A stretch of DNA of 17,931 nt, from assembly GCF_003463065.1 (NCBI RefSeq), contig NZ_QSCM01000029.1, positions 1 through 17,931 on the forward strand, written 5' to 3'. Each line of letters opens with the position of its first letter. Within the stretch, counting starts at the first letter, position 1. Source of the stretch: Blautia sp. OF03-15BH. GTDB taxonomy: Bacteria; Bacillota; Clostridia; Lachnospirales; Lachnospiraceae. Below the pieces are notes generated by a model. That model was given only the letters and a program-made list of their open reading frames with translations. It was not told the DNA's origin and did not search any database. Below, one piece after another: positions 6,637-14,213 of the stretch. Made by a program: the position numbers and the translations under genes.

Positions 6637-6732
6637 GTGGATGTTTGTCAGAGAATGCAGAAACAGGTATGTCTGTGTGATAGCGATGATGACAGAAGGA
6701 TCGTTAAAAAATATCGAGGAGGAGATAAAAAG

Positions 6733-8892
6733 ATGAAGGCAGGAGCAAGAAGAAAAGGGCAAAATACAGTGAAAGACGCGATAACAGAGGCTGCAAAAAC
6801 AGCTCAGAAGGAAGCGGTAAAGACTGTGGATAAGACAAAAACTGCGGAAGCAAAAGCCAAAGCAGAAGAAGAGACAAGAGCTGCGGAAGCGAAAGCCAAA
6901 GCAGAGGAAGAAGCCAAAGCTGCGGAAGCAAAAGCAGAGAAAGAAGTCAAAGCTGCGGAAGCAAAAGCAGAGAAAGAAGTCAAAGCTGCGGAAGCAAAAG
7001 CCAAAGCAGAGGAAGAAGACAAAGCAGCAGCAGAGCAGGCAAAGCGTCAGGAAGAACTGGAGGAGCAGGAGTATCAGCGCCGTTTTGCAAAGCACAGAGA
7101 TGAACTGAGATGGCTGTATATGGAAGTCTATCAGAATGACTGGATGTTTGAGGAACTGTGTGAGCAGATGCATCGTTTCTACAAGGAGCGCCGGAAGGGA
7201 CTGAAGACTCTGGACCGTCAGAGGGAGGCTGATCCGGAATGGTATAAAAAGAATGATATGATGGGCATGATGCTCTATGTGGATAATTTTGCAGGCAACC
7301 TGAAGGGCGTGGAATCCAGGCTTGATTATCTGGAGGAAAGTGGTGTAAACTATGTACATCTGATGCCGCTTCTGGAGACTCCGAAAGGACGTTCCGACGG
7401 TGGATATGCCGTTTCCAATTTCCGTAAAGTTCAGCCGGAACTGGGAACCATGGAGGATCTTGAGGATCTGACCAAGGCATGCCATGACAAGAAAATGAGC
7501 GTCTGCATGGACTTTGTTATGAACCATACTTCAGAAGATCATGAGTGGGCAGTTCGTGCAAGAAAAGGGGAAGGCGAGTATATGAGCCGTTATTTCTTCT
7601 TTGACAATGATTGCATCCCTCAGGAATATGAGAAAACGGTTCCCCAGGTATTTCCAACGACTGCCCCGGGAAACTTCACATATCTTCCGGAGATCGGACA
7701 TTATGTCATGACCACGTTCTATCCGTATCAGTGGGATCTGAACTACCGCAATCCCCGGGTGTTCAACGAGATGATGTATAATTTCCTGTTTTTTGCCAAT
7801 GTAGGTATCGATGTGATCCGTATCGATGCGGTTCCCTACATCTGGAAAGAGCTGGGAACCAGCTGCAGAAATCTGCCGAGAGTACATACCATTGTACGCA
7901 TGATGCGTATGATCGGTGAGATCGTATGCCCTGGAATCCTTCTTCTGGGCGAGGTAGTCATGGAGCCATCCAAGGTAGCTCCTTACTTTGGAACCGTTGA
8001 AAAACCGGAGTGCCATATGCTCTATAATGTAACGACTATGGCCACCACATGGAACTCTCTGGCGACCAGAGATACCCGCCTTCTGAAAATCCAGATGGAT
8101 GTTTTAAGCGGTCTGCCCAAAGAACATGTATTTCTGAACTATCTCCGCTGCCACGATGATATCGGCTGGGGACTGGATTATGATACACTGAAATGGTGGG
8201 GCATGGAAGAACGCCCGCACAAACAGTACATCAATGATTTCTTCCTTGGAAAAACAGATGGCAGCTACAGCCGCGGTGAGCTTTATAATGCAGATCCGGT
8301 AACCGGAGATGCCCGTTTCTGTGGAACTACCGCTTCTATGTGCGGCGTTGAAAAGGCCGGTTTTGAAAAGGATCCGGATCAGATGAATTCCGCGATCAAA
8401 AGAGATCTGATGCTTCATGCATTCATGTTTATGCAGTCCGGTATTCCAATGCTCTACAGCGGAGATGAGATCGGTCAGGTCAACGATTACAGCTATAAAG
8501 AGGATCCGGAAAAAGCACCGGATTCCCGTTATATCCACAGAGGAAAATTCCACTGGGATCTGGAAAAAAATATCCATAAAGAAGGAACGGTGGAAGAAAG
8601 AATCTTTGACGGTCTGAAGAAACTGGAGACGATCCGTAAGAACGAAAAAGTTTTTCTTGCCAATGCCGGGTTTTATACACTGGAGACTTATGAACAGGCA
8701 GTGATCTGCATTGTAAGAGAATACGAAGGCGAGAAGCTGATTGGTCTCTTTAACTTCAGTGAATTTGGAAAAATGGCCTGGATCAATGAGGAGGACGGTA
8801 TGTACCGTGATCTTGTAACCGGAAAAGAAATGAAAGCTTCCGGAGTTATGATCCCGGGCAACAGCTTCTTCTGGCTGAAGAAGGAAGCCTGA
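6733..8892 (+). CDS. Amylosucrase-type GH13 (GH13_4) enzyme with Lys/Ala/Glu-rich N-terminal extension
   Basis: Predicted 719-aa enzyme; amylosucrases build alpha-1,4-glucan from sucrose, releasing fructose, though some relatives mainly hydrolyse sucrose. ATG 6733 is set by GAGGAGGAGA just upstream. Residues 1-97 are a charged extension of about five repeats, absent from the well-known Neisseria enzyme. Residues about 115-190 match the helical N-domain, then the (beta/alpha)8 barrel follows. Family landmarks include HLMPLLETPKGRSDGGYAVS, DFVMNHTSEDHEW, WDLNYRNP, IDVIRIDAVPYIWKELGTSC (nucleophile Asp365), LLLGEVVM (acid/base Glu407) and LRCHDDIGW (Asp475 as transition-state Asp). A beta domain ends the protein. 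No signal peptide, so intracellular. First gene of the operon; its stop overlaps the next start (TGATG). Likely under CcpA/LacI control through flanking operators. Product specificity is uncertain. Confidence 0.9.
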   Translation: MKAGARRKGQNTVKDAITEAAKTAQKEAVKTVDKTKTAEAKAKAEEETRAAEAKAKAEEEAKAAEAKAEKEVKAAEAKAEKEVKAAEAKAKAEEEDKAAAEQAKRQEELEEQEYQRRFAKHRDELRWLYMEVYQNDWMFEELCEQMHRFYKERRKGLKTLDRQREADPEWYKKNDMMGMMLYVDNFAGNLKGVESRLDYLEESGVNYVHLMPLLETPKGRSDGGYAVSNFRKVQPELGTMEDLEDLTKACHDKKMSVCMDFVMNHTSEDHEWAVRARKGEGEYMSRYFFFDNDCIPQEYEKTVPQVFPTTAPGNFTYLPEIGHYVMTTFYPYQWDLNYRNPRVFNEMMYNFLFFANVGIDVIRIDAVPYIWKELGTSCRNLPRVHTIVRMMRMIGEIVCPGILLLGEVVMEPSKVAPYFGTVEKPECHMLYNVTTMATTWNSLATRDTRLLKIQMDVLSGLPKEHVFLNYLRCHDDIGWGLDYDTLKWWGMEERPHKQYINDFFLGKTDGSYSRGELYNADPVTGDARFCGTTASMCGVEKAGFEKDPDQMNSAIKRDLMLHAFMFMQSGIPMLYSGDEIGQVNDYSYKEDPEKAPDSRYIHRGKFHWDLEKNIHKEGTVEERIFDGLKKLETIRKNEKVFLANAGFYTLETYEQAVICIVREYEGEKLIGLFNFSEFGKMAWINEEDGMYRDLVTGKEMKASGVMIPGNSFFWLKKEA
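6841..7023 (+). repeat. In-frame tandem repeat in the amylosucrase gene
   Basis: Five units begin at 6841, 6880, 6919, 6952 and 6985, each starting xCTGCGGAAGC, with lengths 39, 39, 33, 33 and 39 bp. Units 3 and 4 are identical and lack a 6-bp AAAGCC-type block present in the others. They encode KAAEAKAxxE-type repeats (residues 37-97), predicted as a long charged helix. All lengths are multiples of three, so slippage would keep the frame. Confidence 0.9.
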
Positions 8893-10412
8893 TGGAAGGA
8901 ATCAGTCGGAAAGAATACATAGAGCTGTCTGCCCCGACAGAGGCGGACAGCCGCTCTTTAGAGGAGCGGATTCTGACAGCGCTCCGGGAAAAAGGGTATT
9001 CTGCAGGGATGTCTTTAAAAGTCATGAGAAAACTGTACCCCCTTTGTGAAAATGCAGTCTATAAACTGACGGCTTCTCTGGCCTGGGATGGCCGTCAGTG
9101 GATCCTTGTGGATCTGGAAGCAGGGGATACCACAGAGATCCATTATGGTCTGGCCGTAGATCTTGGCAGTACGACGGTGGTGGCACGGCTTTTTGACTGT
9201 AATACCGGGAACTGCCTGGCAGAAGACAGTGCCTATAACCGGCAGATTGCCTTTGGAACGGATATTCTTACGAGAATTTTTTATTGTAAGGATCAGCCGG
9301 AAAAACTGGAAGAAATGCGCGGTGCAGCACTGGAAAGCATTTTGGAAGTCTTGAAAAAGCTGGAAAAAAAGACCGGTATTCAGGCGGAGCAGTGCATTCA
9401 GATGGTGGTGGCCGGGAATACCACGATGATTCATTTTTTCCTGGGACTGGATGCGTTCTGCGTATTTCAGACGCCCTATGCGGTACAGGTAGACCGTCCG
9501 GGCTTTCTTCTGGCAGCGGAGCTTGGAATTCCGGTGAAAGGCTATGTGTACTGTTATCCGGGAAAATCCAATTACCTCGGAGGAGACATCATCAGTGGAA
9601 TGGTTGCCACAGAGCTTTATAAGAAAGACGGGATTTCTGTCTTTTTTGACATTGGAACCAATGGAGAACTGGTGGTAGGAAACCGGGAATTTCTTCTTTG
9701 CGGCGCAGGAGCAGCCGGGCCTGCTCTGGAAGGAGGCGTGGTTCGCACCGGGATGCGGGCAGCAGAAGGTGCCGTAGAGTCTGTTCGGCTGACAGAAAAA
9801 GGCTTTGAACTGGGAGTGATCGGCGGCGGAGAAGCCAGAGGAATCTGCGGATCCGGCATTATCGAACTTCTGGCAGAGCTTTTTCTGACTGGCTGGATCG
9901 ATCTTAGGGGAAAATTTGTTCCGGAAAAAAACAAAGCCATACGAAAAGTGGATGGAATGTATGCCGTAGAATATGCGCCGGGCCTTTTCTTTTTCCAATC
10001 GGATGTGGATGAGTTTTTAAGAACGAAAGCAGCGGCGGCAACCATGGTAGAATATATGCTGAGAGAAGCCGGAATCGGAATGGATGAGATTTCCGAATTT
10101 TACGTAGCGGGGGCTTTTGGAAAACATGTATCAAAGGAAGCTGCCGTCACCATTGGCATGTATCCGGATATAGACCGCAGAAAACTGATCAATGCAGGAA
10201 ATTCTTCTCTGGAAGGGGCAGGAAAACTTCTGCTGTGTAAAAAAATCCTGGATGAGCTGGATGACATTCTGGAAAAAATGGTGTATATTCAGTTTGGGGC
10301 GGTAGAGGATTTTCTGGAACTCATGGTAGCAGCCCAGGCAATTCCTCATACCGATCTGGAGCGCTATCCGAGTGTTCGAAAAAAGCTAAAAGAGAGAGCA
10401 GAAAAAGGCTGA
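8892..10412 (+). CDS. ASKHA-fold ATPase, DUF4445/RACo-like, without Fe-S domain
   Basis: Predicted 506-aa protein of the family that includes RACo, the ATP-driven reductive activator of corrinoid proteins. Residues from about 86 form the ASKHA region: phosphate-1 motif AVDLGSTTVVARL (Asp90), VVAGNTTMIHFFLGL, phosphate-2 motif FFDIGTNGELVVG (Asp253), CGAGAAGPALEGG, and GICGSGIIELLAEL; FYVAGAFGKHV and later segments fit the C-terminal part. True RACo carries an N-terminal [2Fe-2S] ferredoxin domain with clustered cysteines. Here residues 1-85 have only one cysteine and no cluster occurs at the C-terminus, so electron transfer is not expected from this chain. The ATG overlaps the amylosucrase TGA (TGATG), implying translational coupling; no independent ribosome binding site of note is visible. 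No corrinoid protein or methyltransferase gene is nearby, so its role here is unknown. Confidence 0.8.
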   Translation: MEGISRKEYIELSAPTEADSRSLEERILTALREKGYSAGMSLKVMRKLYPLCENAVYKLTASLAWDGRQWILVDLEAGDTTEIHYGLAVDLGSTTVVARLFDCNTGNCLAEDSAYNRQIAFGTDILTRIFYCKDQPEKLEEMRGAALESILEVLKKLEKKTGIQAEQCIQMVVAGNTTMIHFFLGLDAFCVFQTPYAVQVDRPGFLLAAELGIPVKGYVYCYPGKSNYLGGDIISGMVATELYKKDGISVFFDIGTNGELVVGNREFLLCGAGAAGPALEGGVVRTGMRAAEGAVESVRLTEKGFELGVIGGGEARGICGSGIIELLAELFLTGWIDLRGKFVPEKNKAIRKVDGMYAVEYAPGLFFFQSDVDEFLRTKAAAATMVEYMLREAGIGMDEISEFYVAGAFGKHVSKEAAVTIGMYPDIDRRKLINAGNSSLEGAGKLLLCKKILDELDDILEKMVYIQFGAVEDFLELMVAAQAIPHTDLERYPSVRKKLKERAEKG

Positions 10413-10450
10413 AAAAGGAAACGCTTCGGAAAAATCCAAACAGAAAACAA

Positions 10451-10470
10451 CAGGCAGGAGAATCCGCCTG
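10451..10470 (+). other. Compact intercistronic hairpin before the GH31 gene
   Basis: CAGGC-A-GGA (10451-10459) pairs with TCCGCCTG (10463-10470), leaving one bulged A and a GAA loop. No T run follows, so it is not a terminator. It sits 11 bases before AAGGAG of the GH31 gene in the 81-bp gap, and may mark an mRNA processing or stability point. Confidence 0.45.
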
Positions 10471-10493
10471 CAAGAAGGGAAAAGGAGACACCT

Positions 10494-12887
10494 ATGTTCG
10501 ACAACAATTTATGGACCATGGAACCTGTCGGAAGAGAAGAAAATACCGTGCAGGGCAAGACTTATCGTTTTACACTTCTAACACCTTGTCTGATCCGTAT
10601 GGAATACCGGGAAGATGGACAGTTTGAAGACCGTCCGACCCAGAGTGTATGGAACCGTCGGTTTGAAGCAGTTCCACACCGTCTGGTAAAGGATGGAGAA
10701 GGGTTTGAACTTTTTACAGACCGTATGCATGTGGTATATTCCGGAGAGCCGTTTTCTAAAAACAGCCTGATGGTAAAAGCTGTCGGAGGGCTTCATCCCT
10801 TTGGAGCTACCTGGTATTATGGGGAAGAAAGCGGAAACCTGGGCGGAACAGCCAGAACGCTGGATGATGTAAACGGCGCCTGTGACCTTCAGGATGGTAT
10901 CCAGTCTCAGAGCGGCTGCTCTGTTCTGGATGACAGCAAATCTCTTGTCCTGACCGAAGATGGCTGGATTGCGCCGCGTCGTGGAGAAGGCGTGGATATT
11001 TATCTGTTTGCCTACGGAAATGATTATAAGGAAGCACTGAATGATTTTTATCGTCTGACCGGAAAGACACCGATGCTTCCCAGATATGCTCTTGGTAACT
11101 GGTGGAGCCGTTATTATGCTTATACGGAGGACAGCTACAAAGAACTGGTGACCCGTTTTGAAAAAGAAGAAATTCCATTTTCTGTCGGCGTGATCGATAT
11201 GGACTGGCATCTGGTCGAGGATGTGAATCCGAAATACGGAAGCGGCTGGACCGGTTATACCTGGAATAAAAACTATTTCCCGGATCCAAAACGTTTTATG
11301 ACCTGGCTTCATGACCATGGCATGCGGATCACACTGAATCTGCATCCGGCAGATGGTATCCGGGCCTATGAGGAAGCTTATCCGAAGATTGCGGAGGAGC
11401 TTGGCAATGTCGATACAGCCAATGAAGCACCGGTTGACTTTGATATCACCAGTAGAGAATTCCTGGAAGCTTATTTCAAGTGTGTGCTTCACCCGGAAGA
11501 AGAGAAGGGTGTGGACTTCTGGTGGATTGACTGGCAGCAGGGAAATACAACCAAGGTACCGGGACTGGATCCGTTGTGGATGCTGAATCATTACCATTAT
11601 CTGGACAGCGCCCGGGATGGAAAACGACCGATTACTTTCTCAAGATATGCAGGCCCAGGTTCTCACCGCTATCCGGTAGGCTTTTCCGGAGACACGCATA
11701 TGACCTGGGATTCTCTGGATTTCCAGCCCTACTTTACCAGCACAGCTTCCAACATCGGCTACGGCTGGTGGAGCCATGATATCGGCGGCCATATGCTGGG
11801 TTATAAGAATAATGAAATGGCAGCCCGCTGGGTGCAGTTTGGCGTCTTTTCACCGATCAACCGTCTGCACAGCAGCAAGAGCGAGTTTATGGGAAAAGAG
11901 CCCTGGCGTTATCCTATGGAGATTGGCACAGTTATGACCGATTTCCTGCGTCTGCGTCACAGCCTGATTCCGTATCTTTATACCATGAATCATCGGGCCT
12001 ATGCAGAAAATATTCCGCTGATTCTTCCGATGTACTATGACTATCCGCAGAACCGGGAAGCCTATGCGGTAAAAAATCAGTATACCTTTGGTACCGCTTT
12101 TGTGGTTGCACCGATCACGACTCCGCAGCAGGCTGGTATTGACCGCGGAAAAGTTTCCGTATGGCTGCCAGAAGGACTGTATATTGACTTCTTTACCGGT
12201 ATGCTTTACAGCGGTGGAAGAATGCTGGATATGTATCGGGATATTCATTCGATTCCGGTTCTGGCCAAGGCAGGAGCCATTGTGCCCATGACAGAAGAGA
12301 TTCTCGGAACCGCTGCTGTACACAATCCGGAAACTCTTGCAATTCGTGTGTACGGAGGCGCAGACGGAAGCTTTACTCTTTATGAGGATGACAACGAAAC
12401 AAATGCTTATCTGAAAGGGGAAGCCGTCAACACGAAGATGGCCTTTGACTGGGAGAAGAAGACCTTCACAATCTTCCCGGCAGAAGGAAAGCTGGAGCTG
12501 ATTCCGAAAGAGAGAACCATGAAGGTTCAGTTTTTTGGAGTGAAAGATTCCGATGTAAAGGTGACTATCGGTGGAAAAGAAGTTTCCGCAGAGAAAACCT
12601 ACGATGCAGAATCCGGTTGTCTTACGGTAGTGCTTCCGAAGACTGCTGTGACAGAGGGAATTACGGTCACTATGACGGAAGGCGGACTGAAGAGGAATGA
12701 CGTGGAAGGAATGATTTTTGATCTTCTGGACCGCGGAGAGCTTACCTGCTTTGAAAAAGAGGCTGTTTACGCCATTGCACAGAAGAAGCTTTCCACAGCT
12801 GCCAAACTGGCAGAGCTCCAGGCCTTGGATCTGAAAGAAGCACTGATTGGAGCAGTATCAGAGATTCTGACTGCTTATGAAAACTAA
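10494..12887 (+). CDS. GH31 family alpha-glucosidase-type glycoside hydrolase
   Basis: Predicted 797-aa retaining alpha-glycosidase. ATG 10494 follows AAAGGAGACACCT. Residues about 1-190 form the N-terminal beta-sandwich, ending in the family segment YKEALNDFYRLTGKTPMLPR. The barrel then shows ALGNWWSRYYAY, VGVIDMDWH, GWTGYTWNKNYFPDP and LNLHPADGIR. The nucleophile is expected to be Asp346 in FWWIDWQQG and the acid/base Asp400 in FSGDTHMTW, followed by GYGWWSHDIGGHM, all in normal order. The DWQQG variant differs from the W-x-D-M-N-E form of classical alpha-glucosidases, so the substrate could be another alpha-glucoside or an alpha-xyloside. After the C-terminal beta domains, a short helical tail (about 735-797) is present. 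No signal peptide. Third gene of the operon, 81 bp after the ASKHA gene; it may hydrolyse glucans related to the amylosucrase product. Confidence 0.92.
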   Translation: MFDNNLWTMEPVGREENTVQGKTYRFTLLTPCLIRMEYREDGQFEDRPTQSVWNRRFEAVPHRLVKDGEGFELFTDRMHVVYSGEPFSKNSLMVKAVGGLHPFGATWYYGEESGNLGGTARTLDDVNGACDLQDGIQSQSGCSVLDDSKSLVLTEDGWIAPRRGEGVDIYLFAYGNDYKEALNDFYRLTGKTPMLPRYALGNWWSRYYAYTEDSYKELVTRFEKEEIPFSVGVIDMDWHLVEDVNPKYGSGWTGYTWNKNYFPDPKRFMTWLHDHGMRITLNLHPADGIRAYEEAYPKIAEELGNVDTANEAPVDFDITSREFLEAYFKCVLHPEEEKGVDFWWIDWQQGNTTKVPGLDPLWMLNHYHYLDSARDGKRPITFSRYAGPGSHRYPVGFSGDTHMTWDSLDFQPYFTSTASNIGYGWWSHDIGGHMLGYKNNEMAARWVQFGVFSPINRLHSSKSEFMGKEPWRYPMEIGTVMTDFLRLRHSLIPYLYTMNHRAYAENIPLILPMYYDYPQNREAYAVKNQYTFGTAFVVAPITTPQQAGIDRGKVSVWLPEGLYIDFFTGMLYSGGRMLDMYRDIHSIPVLAKAGAIVPMTEEILGTAAVHNPETLAIRVYGGADGSFTLYEDDNETNAYLKGEAVNTKMAFDWEKKTFTIFPAEGKLELIPKERTMKVQFFGVKDSDVKVTIGGKEVSAEKTYDAESGCLTVVLPKTAVTEGITVTMTEGGLKRNDVEGMIFDLLDRGELTCFEKEAVYAIAQKKLSTAAKLAELQALDLKEALIGAVSEILTAYEN

Positions 12888-12897
12888 TGATTTCAAT

Positions 12898-13740
12898 TTA
12901 TCTGGCAGACCGGTATTCCGAAGGGGAATATCCGGTCTGCTTTTTAAATATCCGGCTGAAATAGAGAGGATTTTCATATCCGACGATAGAACCGATCTCC
13001 TGAATCGGATAATCCGTGCTTCGAAGCAACTCTTTGGCCCGGGTGATACGCAGGAAGGTGATATACTGCATTGGCGCCATTCCCATGTAGTTTCGGAAGC
13101 TGCGGATAAACCAGCAGACGCTCATATGACGGGAGGCAGCGTATTCCTGAATGGAAATGGGAGCAGCGAAGGATTCATTGAAATCCTGAACTGCCCGGAG
13201 AATTTCTTCCTGATTGGGACGAAGGCTAAGGGTACCTTCCTTCTGGCTTCGGTGGATTTCTGCAAAAAGCAGACGAAGATAATGGGGAGGAAATTCTTCG
13301 AAGCAGGGGCGACGAAGCTGCAGTTCTCCGATAATCTGTCGGAACAGTTCCCGGTATTCAGGGAAAATTCCCACATGGAGCTGATGTTTTTTTGAAAAAC
13401 CGGCTTCATTAAGATAGCTTTCTGCCTGGGATCCCGTAAAATGGATCCAGCAGACTTCCGGACGGTCTTCGACCAGATACCAGTAGCGCTGTGGAACACC
13501 GGGACGATAGAGAATCATCTCACCGGCAGATACTTCGATGCTTCCTTCCGGAAATTCGAAGAAGGCTTTTCCAGAGGAAATGTAGAGAAGCTGATAGTCT
13601 TTGCGGCCCTCTGTGCGAATTGTGTGCATGATGGGCTGGCGGATGAGGCGGTAGATGCCGCAGCCTGTGACGATGAGGGGATGCGTATAGTCTTCCAGCT
13701 CCATGTCACCGTGATTCAAATATCCAGAATAAACATACAT
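12898..13740 (-). CDS. AraC-family transcriptional regulator
   Basis: Predicted 280-aa regulator. Start at 13740 (MYVYSGYLNHGDMELEDYTH) is chosen for AAAAGGAGC 8 bases upstream. A longer open frame to 13917 only translates the 151-bp repeats and is rejected. Residues about 15-150 form a cupin-type sensor (LIVTGCGIYRLIR, DYQLLYISSGKAFFEF, MILYRPGVPQRYWY, VCWIHFTGSQAESYL). Residues about 182-278 form the double helix-turn-helix: SIQEYAASRHMSVCWFIRSF, then PIQEIGSIVGYENPLYFSRI and FKKQTGYSPSEYR. It is divergent from the GH2 beta-galactosidase, so it probably activates that gene and may autoregulate; a candidate direct-repeat box lies at 14103-14121. It is convergent with GH31, with 10 bp between stop codons. 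Its ribosome binding site lies in a fragment that matches the neighbouring repeat, as if repeat-derived. Confidence 0.9.
   Translation of the reverse strand: MYVYSGYLNHGDMELEDYTHPLIVTGCGIYRLIRQPIMHTIRTEGRKDYQLLYISSGKAFFEFPEGSIEVSAGEMILYRPGVPQRYWYLVEDRPEVCWIHFTGSQAESYLNEAGFSKKHQLHVGIFPEYRELFRQIIGELQLRRPCFEEFPPHYLRLLFAEIHRSQKEGTLSLRPNQEEILRAVQDFNESFAAPISIQEYAASRHMSVCWFIRSFRNYMGMAPMQYITFLRITRAKELLRSTDYPIQEIGSIVGYENPLYFSRIFKKQTGYSPSEYRSAR
12905..12945 (+). terminator. Rho-independent terminator of GH31, inside the convergent AraC gene
   Basis: GCAGACCGG-TATTCC (12905-12919) pairs with GGAATA-T-CCGGTCTGC (12925-12940), 15 bp with one bulge, followed by TTTTT (12941-12945). It starts 18 bases past the GH31 stop and lies wholly in the last codons of the minus-strand AraC gene (QTGYSPSEYRSA). 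No T run follows on the minus strand, so it mainly serves GH31. Confidence 0.88.
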
Positions 13741-13742
13741 AA

Positions 13743-13756
13743 AAATTGCTCCTTTT
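13743..13756. repeat. Remnant third copy of the 151-bp repeat carrying the AraC ribosome binding site
   Basis: AAATTGCTCCTTTT here matches the same segment inside the first full repeat (13857-13870), but the part that should lie between it and the next unit is missing. On the minus strand it supplies AAAAGGAG before the AraC ATG. Confidence 0.6.
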
Positions 13757-13907
13757 GAGAGGACAAGAGTTTTTGGGCGGGGGAAGAAAATTGCTCCGCG
13801 GCGATGCCGCTCCCGCAATTTTCCTATCCAGGAAAAATCCGCAGATTTCCTGACGGAAATTGCTCCTTTTTCCTGTCTGGCGGGTCTCAAACTCAAAAGC
13901 CGGTTGT
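13757..13907. repeat. Structured tandem repeat, unit 1
   Basis: First of two units with a 151-bp period. It matches 13908-14052 over 145 bp with about six differences. It contains a large stem: GAAAATTGC (13786-13794) with GCAATTTTC (13815-13823), enclosing GCGGC/GCCGC around GAT. AGGAAAAA and TTTTTCCT further along are also complementary. On the minus strand it would be in the 5' leader of AraC. The unit resembles a dispersed intergenic element rather than coding DNA. Confidence 0.9.
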
Positions 13908-14058
13908 GAGAGGACAAGAGCTTTTGGGCGGGGGAAGAAAATTGCTCCGCGGCGATGCCGCTCCCGCAATTTTCCCATCCAGGAAAAATCCGCAGATTTC
14001 CTGATGGAAATCGCTCCTTTTTCCTGTCTGGCGCTTCTCAAACTCAAAAGCCTATTTG
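13908..14058. repeat. Structured tandem repeat, unit 2
   Basis: Second unit, about 96% identical to unit 1 up to 14052. The same large stem lies at 13937-13974, unchanged in sequence between units, while the few differences lie elsewhere. Its right end runs into the long hairpin at 14041-14084. Confidence 0.9.
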
Positions 14059-14084
14059 TGCAAGCACAATCGGCTTTTTGAGTT
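14041..14084. other. Long hairpin at the predicted 5' end of the AraC transcript
   Basis: AACTCAAAAGCC (14041-14052) pairs with GGCTTTTTGAGTT (14072-14084) with one bulged T, enclosing a TTGTG/CACAA stem with loop CAAG. No T run follows on either strand. On the minus strand it begins a few bases after the predicted transcription start, so it may protect or regulate the mRNA 5' end. Confidence 0.6.
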
Positions 14085-14094
14085 CTCGAAGCTG

Positions 14095-14123
14095 ATTGTA
14101 TCATTTTGTCCATATTTTGTCTA
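14095..14123 (-). promoter_or_regulatory. Promoter of the AraC gene
   Basis: Minus-strand TAGACA (14123-14118), 17-bp spacer, TACAAT (14100-14095). Predicted start near 14088 gives a leader of about 350 bases made of the long hairpin and the two repeats. Confidence 0.65.
14103..14121 (+). promoter_or_regulatory. Candidate AraC-type direct-repeat binding site
   Basis: ATTTTGTC occurs at 14103-14110 and again at 14114-14121, an 11-bp period (one helical turn). It overlaps the AraC promoter and is centred about 56 bp upstream of the predicted GH2 start, suitable both for autoregulation and for activation of GH2. Confidence 0.45.
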
Positions 14124-14155
14124 ATACTGGGTATGGAAAACGGGGGGAGTTTTTT

Positions 14156-14161
14156 TATAAT
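14156..14161 (+). promoter_or_regulatory. -10 element of the GH2 promoter
   Basis: Perfect TATAAT, with only a poor -35 (ATGGAA at 14133-14138, 17 bp away), as expected for an activator-dependent promoter. Predicted start near 14168, leader of about 46 bases. Confidence 0.45.
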
Positions 14162-14213
14162 GGAGGTACAGACTCGCTTTTGGCGGGATTTTTTGACAGG
14201 AGGGATTTTTGGA

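Noticed and set aside
6505..7527. Long minus-strand open frames opposite the amylosucrase repeat (Phe/Cys/Ser/Leu-rich)
   Set aside because: They are the antisense of a low-complexity repeat in a clear GH13 gene; composition is abnormal and no ribosome binding site fits.
10415..10429. cre-like GGAAACGCTTCGG between the ASKHA and GH31 genes
   Set aside because: Three mismatches to the consensus and no promoter nearby.
12877..13395. Plus-strand 172-aa ORF after GH31
   Set aside because: It is antisense to the AraC gene, which has clear family motifs, and it crosses the GH31 terminator.
13741..13917. 59-residue N-terminal extension of the first AraC protein
   Set aside because: It only translates the 151-bp repeat; the ATG at 13740 has the proper ribosome binding site and starts at the normal family position.
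13757..14058. CRISPR array
   Set aside because: Only two long near-identical units without short repeats and unique spacers.
13706..14113. 135-aa minus-strand ORF across both repeats
   Set aside because: Frame through non-coding repeats; the period of 151 is not a multiple of three, so the two units are read in different frames, and it overlaps the AraC promoter.
14106..14213. Earlier in-frame starts for the GH2 gene
   Set aside because: They overlap the promoter region and lack a well-spaced ribosome binding site; the family N-terminus begins at 14214.
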